Source: Lentisphaerota bacterium
GTDB lineage: Bacteria; Verrucomicrobiota; Kiritimatiellia; UBA8416; JAFGTH01
Direction: 5' to 3'
Assembly: GCA_016934225.1 (NCBI GenBank)
Contig: JAFGTH010000187.1
Location: 1-16,363 of the forward strand
Length of the DNA: 16,363 nt
How positions within the stretch are numbered: the stretch's first letter is position 1; every line of letters begins with the position of its first letter. Positions 7,618 through 14,308 of the stretch are shown in pieces. The notes beneath the pieces were generated by a model. That model did no database searches, was not told where the DNA came from, and saw only the letters and a program-made list of their open reading frames with translations. The position numbers were made by a program, and so were the translations under genes.

Positions 7618-8466
7618 ATGTTTCGATCGTCTTACAAAATAGCTACCGTGTGGGGAATACCCATTCGCATACATGTATCTCTCCTGCTGATTGTTTTCTT
7701 TCTAGTCAGAAGATTCGGGCTGATACACGGCGTCCTTCTGGAGCTTTGTGTAATGACCAGCATTGTTATGCACGAACTCGGCCATTCGCTGGTTGCAATC
7801 TGGAAGGGCTGCAGGGTCAATGAGATCACATTGCTTTTTCTGGGCGGAGCCGCTCAAATGGAGAACATGCCGACAAGACCCCGGGACGAGTTTCTCATGG
7901 CCGTGGCCGGGCCGCTCGTCAGTCTGATACTCGGCGTAGTGTGCATCTACGGCGGTAAATATTTGCCGCTTCCCCCTATGCACGATCGCCTGCAAGGCGG
8001 TTATTACCCGTTTAATTTGTTTGAATTTGTCGGATTAATTAATGTCGTCTTGCTTGTCTTCAATCTCTTGCCGTCTTTCCCCATGGACGGCGGACGCGTC
8101 GTCAGGGCCGCGCTGACACCAAAATTCGGTCGTCTTAAAGCGACGTTTATAGCTGCCAGGCTCGGAAAAATCATGGCCATTCTCTTCGCTGTCCATGGAA
8201 TAATGACAGGCAATTGGTTATTGGTATTTATCGCATTCTTCGTTTTTACAACAGCAGGCAACGAATATCGAATGGTCCAGATGCAGGAATCAATAAAATA
8301 TGGCAATTTTCGCTTCGATACATGGTCTGCGTTCGAACCCAAGCGAGAAACACCAGGCAACCACGACCAGGTAACAATCAGTCCGCCTCCCTACAAACGA
8401 GGGCCTGATTCAAAAACCGGTGTGCATGTTGAGGATGATACTTTCCACAATTTTTTTGGACAGTAA
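7618..8466 (+). CDS. Site-2 protease family (M50) membrane metalloprotease
   Basis: An integral-membrane zinc protease of the S2P/SpoIVFB type, a family that cuts membrane-embedded substrates such as anti-sigma factors or other regulators. The 282-residue protein has the zinc motif HELGH (H52, E53, H56) in a hydrophobic segment. The second family motif NLLPSFPMDGGR is at 149-160, with D157 as third metal ligand, and GGAAQMENMP and MAVAGPL follow the usual order. Hydrophobic segments lie near 18-30, 36-60, 92-112, 133-153 and 170-205. No CBS or PDZ domain is present; residues about 225-282 form a short hydrophilic tail of unknown role. AGGGA six bases upstream supports the ATG. It is the first gene of the plus-strand run, 79 bases before a response regulator. 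The substrate is unknown. Confidence 0.9.
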   Translation: MFRSSYKIATVWGIPIRIHVSLLLIVFFLVRRFGLIHGVLLELCVMTSIVMHELGHSLVAIWKGCRVNEITLLFLGGAAQMENMPTRPRDEFLMAVAGPLVSLILGVVCIYGGKYLPLPPMHDRLQGGYYPFNLFEFVGLINVVLLVFNLLPSFPMDGGRVVRAALTPKFGRLKATFIAARLGKIMAILFAVHGIMTGNWLLVFIAFFVFTTAGNEYRMVQMQESIKYGNFRFDTWSAFEPKRETPGNHDQVTISPPPYKRGPDSKTGVHVEDDTFHNFFGQ

Positions 8467-8545
8467 CAATCTAACGTCGTAGAATCTGATAGTTCAATTG
8501 CAGCTTGGGATCAAATATTTTGATATACTTACCGAGGAGACCGAC

Positions 8546-8956
8546 ATGGCAAAGAAAATCTTGTCTATTGACGATGAGCCAACCATGCTCACATGCCTCA
8601 AGAACGCGCTGACAAGCCGCGGCTATGAGTTTTGCATGACTACCGATCCCGACGAAGGCCTGAAAATCATCAGGGAGGATAAATCCCTTTCTCTCGCCAT
8701 GCTTGATGTCCGAATGCCCAAAAAAGACGGTTTTCAGATATACACTGAGTTTCGCGAATTCAGAAAACTCCCCGTGCTGTTCGTGACGGCATATCCCAAA
8801 TCTTTCACCACAAATTCGGACGATATCGTGGATATGTGGCAAAAAGAATTCGCAGACGGCACGACCGATATAGTTTATAAACCTTTCGACCTCGACACTC
8901 TGTTCGAGAAAGTCCAAGCGCTGATAGGCCCGGCCGAGGACGGCGGAGATAATTAA
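8546..8956 (+). CDS. Stand-alone receiver-domain response regulator (CheY-like), no output domain
   Basis: The 136-residue protein is a single phosphoacceptor REC domain. The acidic pocket is IDDEP (D9, D10), the phosphorylatable aspartate is D54 in LAMLDVRMPKKDG, the switch threonine is T81 in FVTAY, and the conserved lysine is K112 in YKPFD. No DNA-binding or enzymatic domain follows, so it would signal by protein contact or phosphotransfer. T81 and K112 are 31 residues apart against 22 in E. coli CheY, so the beta4-alpha4-beta5 region carries an insertion of about nine residues containing DMWQKEFADG. The start is fixed by GAGGAG just upstream; the frame is open 48 bases further back without such a site. 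No histidine kinase lies in the window. The TAA overlaps the next start by one base. Confidence 0.92.
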   Translation: MAKKILSIDDEPTMLTCLKNALTSRGYEFCMTTDPDEGLKIIREDKSLSLAMLDVRMPKKDGFQIYTEFREFRKLPVLFVTAYPKSFTTNSDDIVDMWQKEFADGTTDIVYKPFDLDTLFEKVQALIGPAEDGGDN

Positions 8957-9306
8957 TGAGCAACGACGATCTCGAGACCAACAAGAAAGTCAGAAGAGTC
9001 CTGGTCAGACACTGGATAGATCTTGGCCGACTTTCAGTGCGGGCCACAGGCGCAACTCTATTCGTCCGCGGCGAACTCGCTCGCATTGCCGGAATGCAGG
9101 AGCCTTTGTCCGTCGTAACCGTCGAAGCAATGTTTACAGAAATCCAACGAATGGCTAAAATACAAAGATTAAGCGTTGATTTATCGAACTGGACGAATGC
9201 AAACGGCAGGTGGATGCCCATAGACAAGGACAATCAACAGATCAACCCGCTCTCGATTAAATCCCCTGCCACTTCCAAGACATACAGTCTCGATACGAAT
9301 AAATAA
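8956..9306 (+). CDS. Small uncharacterised protein, possibly BON-like, coupled to the response regulator
   Basis: The 116-residue protein is not firmly recognised. Residues about 14-80 show an alpha/beta pattern: RHWIDLGRLSVRATGATLFVRG.., an amphipathic helix around 55-67 (VEAMFTEIQRMAK), then a strand IQRLSVDLSNW. This beta-beta-alpha-beta layout, with a G-x-x-L-F-V-R-G strand, resembles BON-type modules that bind phospholipid or other ligands in known cases (weak inference). There is no signal peptide or membrane segment. The last 35 residues are polar and probably disordered. The start ATG overlaps the regulator's stop as TAATG, with GGAG seven bases upstream, so the two are made together and may interact. 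speA begins 24 bases after its stop. Confidence 0.75.
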   Translation: MSNDDLETNKKVRRVLVRHWIDLGRLSVRATGATLFVRGELARIAGMQEPLSVVTVEAMFTEIQRMAKIQRLSVDLSNWTNANGRWMPIDKDNQQINPLSIKSPATSKTYSLDTNK

Positions 9307-9330
9307 GAATAATACCGCGGATTTTGTGCT

Positions 9331-11244
9331 ATGAAACATGAAGCCCTGACACGATGGACGACCGAAGACGCCGCAGAACTGTACGGCATCCGCAACTGGG
9401 GGTCCGGTTACTTCGACGTATCACCTCGCGGCACGGTGATCATGAAACCGCGTAATTCAACGAGCAATGCAAGTATAGATCTGTATGAAGTGGTGCGCGA
9501 AATTCAGAAACAGGATTTCAGCCTTCCGGTACTGATCCGATTCTCAGATATTATTTCCGCGCAAATACACACATTGAACGAGTCCTTCGGCAAAGCCATC
9601 AGAGAATCCAACTATCGCAACTCGTATCAAGGAGTGTATCCTATCAAGGTAAATCAGAAACGTCAGGTTGTGCGCGATATCGTGCAATCCGGAGCCGAGT
9701 ACCACCATGGGCTTGAGGCCGGCAGCAAAGCCGAACTCATTGCCGCTATTGCAAATCAAATAGACCCGGAAGCGTTCATAATCTGCAACGGCTATAAAGA
9801 CAGGGAATTTGTGGACCTTGCGCTTTATTCTCTGAAAATGGGCGTCAAAACCATTATCGTCATAGAAATGCCGGGGGAAGTCGGTCTGGTTCTCGAAAGA
9901 TCGAAAGCCCTCGGCATTACACCTATGCTTGGTATTCGCGTCAAATTATCGTCGCGAGCCGGAGGCCACTGGGACAAGTCGGGCGGAGACAGAAGCAAGT
10001 TCGGATTGGATGCCTCGCAGATCACCGATATGCTGGATATGCTGCGAAATGACGGAGCGCTGTCTTCGTTGCGCATGCTCCATTACCATATCGGCAGCCA
10101 AGTGCCCGACATACGCCGAATACGCCTTGCCCTGCAGGAAGCCTGCCGGTTCTATGTCGAACTGGTCGCTGAGGGCGCGCCAATGGGAGTACTCAATGTG
10201 GGAGGCGGACTCGCCGTTGATTACGACGGTTCAAGCACAAATTTTGCCAGCAGCAGAAATTACTCGGTGGCGGAATACGCAGTGGACGTCGTTGAAATTA
10301 TCACCAACGTTCTTAACGAAGCCGAAGTGCCGCACCCTGTCATTGTCAGCGAATCGGGCAGATGCATCACCGCGCACCATTCGGTTCTGGTGTTCGATAT
10401 TCTCCAGGCACGCCGCTTTGAACCTCATAACCTGCCGGACACAATGCCGGAAAAAAACAACGAACTCATTGAGAATTTAATGTCTGCAAAAAACGCCCTC
10501 ACTCCGCGAAATTTTCAGGAAACATACCATGATGCCGTTTACTACCGAGATGAAATCAGATCCATGTTTACGCATGGACATGTTTCGCTGAGAGAAAGAG
10601 CTCTTGCGGAACGCACTTTCTGGCATATTATCCGACAAATACAGAATATCATCCAACACCATGACTACGTCCCTGACGAACTCCAGGGACTCGGACCCGC
10701 AATTGCCGATGTGTATTACGGCAATTTCAGCCTGTTCCAATCCGTTCCGGATTCCTGGGCCATAGATCAATTGTTCCCCGTAATGCCTATTCACAGACTC
10801 GACGAAATGCCGTCTCGACAGGCCGTGCTGGCCGATATTACATGCGATTCAGACGGTATCATAGACAATTTCATTGATCTGCACGACGTCAACCATGTCT
10901 TGCCATTGCACGAAATGAATGGCGAAGAATACCTGCTCGGCATATTCCTCGTCGGTTCATACCAGGAGACACTCGGAGATATGCATAACCTGCTGGGCAA
11001 AATAAACGTGGTTCACCTGCGCCTGAAAGATTCCGGAGAAGTGGACTATGTGCTCAATTTGCCCGGCGATAGCGTATCTGATGTGCTTGCAGATGTCGAA
11101 TATGATGTAAAGAAGATCAGACGCCGTATTGATAAAATCGCGGATGCCGCTGTGGCCGAAAAAAGAATCTCTGAGACCGAACGCACTGAAATAATCACCG
11201 CATACTTCGAGGGACTGCAGGGCTATACATACTTCGAACAATGA
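9331..11244 (+). CDS. speA: Biosynthetic arginine decarboxylase
   Basis: A PLP-dependent fold-III decarboxylase that turns arginine into agmatine, the first step of the arginine route to putrescine. The 637 residues are close to the E. coli enzyme (about 658). The N-terminal start WTTEDAAELYGIRNWGSGYF is typical. The PLP lysine is K106 in GVYPIKVNQ, the barrel motif HYHIGSQ is at 251-257, the phosphate-binding glycine loop NVGGGLAVDYDG is at 289-300, and ESGR is at 341-344. The partner-site cysteine is C505 in DITCDSDG. All expected catalytic features are intact. The upstream Shine-Dalgarno site is weak, and expression may lean on read-through from the two small genes before it. speB follows after 28 bases and completes the pathway. 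Confidence 0.97.
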   Translation: MKHEALTRWTTEDAAELYGIRNWGSGYFDVSPRGTVIMKPRNSTSNASIDLYEVVREIQKQDFSLPVLIRFSDIISAQIHTLNESFGKAIRESNYRNSYQGVYPIKVNQKRQVVRDIVQSGAEYHHGLEAGSKAELIAAIANQIDPEAFIICNGYKDREFVDLALYSLKMGVKTIIVIEMPGEVGLVLERSKALGITPMLGIRVKLSSRAGGHWDKSGGDRSKFGLDASQITDMLDMLRNDGALSSLRMLHYHIGSQVPDIRRIRLALQEACRFYVELVAEGAPMGVLNVGGGLAVDYDGSSTNFASSRNYSVAEYAVDVVEIITNVLNEAEVPHPVIVSESGRCITAHHSVLVFDILQARRFEPHNLPDTMPEKNNELIENLMSAKNALTPRNFQETYHDAVYYRDEIRSMFTHGHVSLRERALAERTFWHIIRQIQNIIQHHDYVPDELQGLGPAIADVYYGNFSLFQSVPDSWAIDQLFPVMPIHRLDEMPSRQAVLADITCDSDGIIDNFIDLHDVNHVLPLHEMNGEEYLLGIFLVGSYQETLGDMHNLLGKINVVHLRLKDSGEVDYVLNLPGDSVSDVLADVEYDVKKIRRRIDKIADAAVAEKRISETERTEIITAYFEGLQGYTYFEQ

Positions 11245-11272
11245 TCCTCGCCACGCGTATCCAAGGAGCGCC

Positions 11273-12205
11273 ATGAATCATCCCCGCCGATACTTCCTCG
11301 ATATTTCGCCTGACACAGCAAGTAACCCGCTTGCGCCTTATGCGGTGCTGCCAATTCCATATGAACGTTCCGTATCGTATGGCACAGGAACCGGCGGTGG
11401 CCCGGCTGCTATATTAAAAGCCAGCCACGAGGTAGAGGACTTTGATGAGGAACTGAACGTTGCCGTTGATGTGCAGGCACAAACACTGCCGGACATCAAA
11501 TCGGATGCCTTGAACGATGAACAGGCGCTAAATACAATATACGCTGCAGCAATGCCCGTAATGAAGGCAGGCCGTTTTCTACTGTCGCTCGGCGGAGAAC
11601 ATACCATCACCGCGCCACTCGTAAAAGCCGCTCACAATGCGTATGGACCAATGTCGGTTCTTCAACTCGATGCCCATCTCGACCTCAGAAACACTTATAA
11701 TAATTCGCCCTTTTCGCACGCCTGTGTTATGCGACGCGTGCGCGAATATGGCGTTCCAACCGTACATGTTGGAATTCGAAGCATCAGCATTGAAGATCAT
11801 CTTTATGTAACAGACACGCTGACACCGGTCTTCCCGGCAAGAGACATCATTGAAATGAAAGATTTGAAGTGGGCCGATAATATCGTCGCCAAACTTTCCG
11901 ACAGAGTTTATATCACCGTGGATATTGACGTCTTCGACCCGTCGCTTGTGCCAGGCACTGGCACGCCGGAACCGGGCGGTCTCGATTGGTATGCCGTCAC
12001 GGCTTTGCTCAGGCGCGTTATTGAGTCACGCGAAGTCGTCGCAGCCGATATCGTGGAAGTCGCGCCCATACAAGGAACACAAGTCAGCGAATTTGTAGCC
12101 GCCCGTTTAGGTGTAAAAATTCTGACCTACCACAGACATCAAAACAAGCTGTCATCACTCCGCGCCAATCAGCCTTCATCCGCGGTTAATAACTCCTGCT
12201 CATAA
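11273..12205 (+). CDS. speB: Agmatinase (ureohydrolase family)
   Basis: Hydrolyses agmatine to putrescine and urea with a binuclear manganese centre, directly following the SpeA reaction. The 310-residue protein has the complete ureohydrolase metal set: H110 in LGGEHT, D133, H135 and D137 in LDAHLDLR, and D217 and D219 in TVDIDVFDPS. Family blocks GTGTGGGPAAI and SHACVMRR are also present. Agmatinase is preferred over arginase, formiminoglutamase or guanidinobutyrase mainly because of the adjacent speA. AAGGAG six bases upstream of the ATG supports the start. The last ~20 residues are polar and unconserved-looking. The gene ends 9 bases before the stop of the convergent pgi gene, leaving no room for a separate terminator. 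Confidence 0.95.
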   Translation: MNHPRRYFLDISPDTASNPLAPYAVLPIPYERSVSYGTGTGGGPAAILKASHEVEDFDEELNVAVDVQAQTLPDIKSDALNDEQALNTIYAAAMPVMKAGRFLLSLGGEHTITAPLVKAAHNAYGPMSVLQLDAHLDLRNTYNNSPFSHACVMRRVREYGVPTVHVGIRSISIEDHLYVTDTLTPVFPARDIIEMKDLKWADNIVAKLSDRVYITVDIDVFDPSLVPGTGTPEPGGLDWYAVTALLRRVIESREVVAADIVEVAPIQGTQVSEFVAARLGVKILTYHRHQNKLSSLRANQPSSAVNNSCS

Positions 12206-12214
12206 GACATGCGT

Positions 12215-13843
12215 TTAACGCCTTCTGTTTCGATACCGCATGATAAGCGAATTCGTCGAACTATCGTGCGTTAATTCCGGCTTGTTCTCCGACTGCAATT
12301 CGCCCAGAATCCGCTTGGCCAACGCTTTGCCCAGCTCCACACCCCACTGGTCAAACGAATAAATATTCCAAATGACGCCTTGCACAAACACCTTATGCTC
12401 ATATAACGCAATCAACGCGCCAAGAACACCGGGCGTCAACTCATCCGCAATGATCGTGTTCGTCGGCTTATTGCCGGAAAAGGTCTTGTGCGGAACCAGT
12501 TGCTCCGGAACGCCCTCTGCTGCCGCTTCTTCGGCAGTTTTGCCGAATGCCAGCGCCTCCGTTTGCGCAAACATGTTCGCCATTAGTTTGTCGTGATGAT
12601 CGCCTAATAAATTTCGTGGCCGCATGAAACCGATAAAATCCGCCGGAATCAGTTTCGTGCCCTGATGAATATGCTGGTAGAAAGCATGCTGGCCGTTCGT
12701 CCCTGGTTCACCCCAGATCACCGGGCCCGTTTGGTAGCCAACATGCTCGCCCTTCTTGTTTACGCTTTTGCCATTGCTCTCCATATCCAGTTGCTGAAGA
12801 TGCGCGGTAAATCTGTGCAGATACTGATCGTAAGCCAGCACTGCGTGTGTCTCGGCGCCAAACATGTTGCCGTACCACACACCAAGCAGACCCATGATCA
12901 CCGGCATGTTCTCCGCAAATGGCGCCTCGAAAAAATGACGATCCATGGCATGAAAACCTTCCAGCATCTCGATAAACCGCTCAGGACCAATGCCAACCAT
13001 CAGAGACAAACCGATCGCAGAACACAGCGAATACCGTCCGCCTACCCAGTCCCAGAATTCGAACATGTTTGCCGTATCAATGCCAAATTCCCTGACAGCC
13101 GGTCCGTTCGTTGATACAGCAACAAAATGCCTGGCTACCGAGGCGCTGTCTTGCAGAGTCTTTAATAACCACTCGCGCGCAGTATGAGCGTTGGTCATGG
13201 TCTCTTGCGTTGTAAAGGTCTTCGACGCAACTATAAACAATGTCTCTGCCGGATCCAGATCCCTGGTATGCTCGACGAAATGAGTACTGTCTATGTTCGA
13301 AATGAAACGTACTGTCAGATTCCTGTCACTGTACGATTTGAGCGCCTCATACGCCATCGCCGGCCCCAGGTCCGACCCGCCTATCCCAATATTTATGATG
13401 TTTCGAATACGTCTGCCCGTATGCCCCACCCACTCACCGGACCTTATTGAGTCGGCAAACCGGCTCATCCGATCCAGAACACTGTTGATCCCGGGCATAA
13501 CATCCTTGCCGTTAACAAGAACAGGAGTATTGGATCTGTTCCTTAACGCAATGTGAAGCACTGACCTGTTCTCAGTGCCGTTTATCGGACGACCGGCAAA
13601 CATGTCGTCAATTGCCAAACGTAGACCGCACGCTTCAGCCAGTGCGACAAGCCTCTGAATGGTCTCGGACGTTATGCGGTTCTTCGAATAATCCAGACAA
13701 AGACCGGCCGCTTCAACCGTAAATTCCGTACGCCGATTGTCGAGACGAAACATTTCACGCATAGTCAAGCCGCGAATTTCCTGATAATGACGCTGCAGAG
13801 CCGCCCATTCCGCCGTGTCCACAAGATTTTGTCGGTCGCTCAA
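12215..13843 (-). CDS. pgi: Glucose-6-phosphate isomerase, probable TTG start
   Basis: Interconverts glucose 6-phosphate and fructose 6-phosphate in the cytoplasm. From the TTG at 13843 the protein has 542 residues. On that numbering the catalytic E355 (MESNGK), H386 (TNGQHAF) and K506 (FDQWGVELGK) are present, the first two agreeing with the E. coli numbers as I recall them. Other signatures are INIGIGGSDLGP, VASKTFTTQETMTNAHTA and FGIDTANMFEFWDWVGGRYS. The TTG is chosen because AAAGGAG lies 8 bases upstream and the resulting start, SDRQNLVDTAEWAAL, aligns with the usual N-terminus. The in-frame ATG at 13897 lies upstream of that site and would add 18 residues unlike the family. It stands alone on the minus strand, tail to tail with speB. 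Confidence 0.96.
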   Translation of the reverse strand: MSDRQNLVDTAEWAALQRHYQEIRGLTMREMFRLDNRRTEFTVEAAGLCLDYSKNRITSETIQRLVALAEACGLRLAIDDMFAGRPINGTENRSVLHIALRNRSNTPVLVNGKDVMPGINSVLDRMSRFADSIRSGEWVGHTGRRIRNIINIGIGGSDLGPAMAYEALKSYSDRNLTVRFISNIDSTHFVEHTRDLDPAETLFIVASKTFTTQETMTNAHTAREWLLKTLQDSASVARHFVAVSTNGPAVREFGIDTANMFEFWDWVGGRYSLCSAIGLSLMVGIGPERFIEMLEGFHAMDRHFFEAPFAENMPVIMGLLGVWYGNMFGAETHAVLAYDQYLHRFTAHLQQLDMESNGKSVNKKGEHVGYQTGPVIWGEPGTNGQHAFYQHIHQGTKLIPADFIGFMRPRNLLGDHHDKLMANMFAQTEALAFGKTAEEAAAEGVPEQLVPHKTFSGNKPTNTIIADELTPGVLGALIALYEHKVFVQGVIWNIYSFDQWGVELGKALAKRILGELQSENKPELTHDSSTNSLIMRYRNRRR

Positions 13844-14308
13844 ACCTGTCACTCCTTTCAAATAAACATTACCATATCTCGGGTTACATCCGAACAATCC
13901 AGCTCACCAATCCGAATTGTTTAAATTCAAACATTAGCATGAAATACAACACACAGCCATAGTATTCAACCACATTGAAGCAACCGGTTCAGGATGCTCA
14001 GTCTTGCAGCAGTTCTGCAGCCTCTTGACTATGAAATAAACTGCGCGTATTAAAACCCCAAATCAGTCACTCCACTATGCCCGAAAAAACCAGGCAAAAT
14101 CAAATCTGGAAAAAGTATATGTCGGCAATACATAACATACTGTAAACTGTTGCCGGTTAGACCCGGAAATCAGGTCATAACATTTTACTCCGTCAACCAA
14201 TTACGCCCGAATAATTCCCCACACTATAGGCTTGTCAACCTGGCGCATTTAGAACAAATTCTATATTTATTCAAACTAGAGACTCACCATTTAAACCGGG
14301 AGCAATTG
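13844..14308. other. 465-base non-coding region between divergent pgi and GH2 genes
   Basis: This is the only long stretch without a gene. It looks AT-richer than its flanks and no reading frame here is convincing. It should carry the promoters for both outward-facing genes, but I could not pick a well-spaced sigma-70 pair. Small symmetric elements are present: AACCGGTT at 13982-13989, GAATT/AATTC at 13914-13928, TGCAG/CTGCA at 14005-14019, CGGCAA/TTGCCG at 14123-14155 and TAGAA/TTCTA at 14250-14263. Ribosome-binding sites end the region on both sides: AAAGGAG for pgi and GGGAG for GH2. No tRNA, riboswitch core or poly-T terminator was recognised. Confidence 0.6.
14123..14155. repeat. Inverted repeat CGGCAA-N21-TTGCCG
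   Basis: A perfect 6-base inverted repeat, extendable by two G-T pairs outside, lies about 150 bases upstream of the GH2 gene. It could be an operator with two half-sites about three helical turns apart, a weak hairpin, or chance. There is no T run after it, so it is not a standard terminator. Function is not assigned. Confidence 0.3.

Noticed and set aside
8510..8529. ATCAAA-TAT-TTTGAT inverted repeat followed by an extended -10-like TGATATACT before the response regulator
   Set aside because: Transcription from this -10 would begin inside the GAGGAG ribosome-binding site, and no well-spaced -35 is present. The AT-rich palindrome may be chance.
8471..8917. 148-codon minus-strand open frame opposite the response regulator
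   Set aside because: The opposite strand encodes an intact receiver domain with a good ribosome-binding site; this frame is a shadow.
13982..13989. AACCGGTT as a LacI-family operator core
   Set aside because: The symmetry does not extend beyond eight bases and no regulator gene is in view, so the match is too short to call.
14005..14019. TGCAG-N5-CTGCA hairpin as a terminator
   Set aside because: The stem is only five base pairs, has no T run after it, and does not follow the end of any gene.
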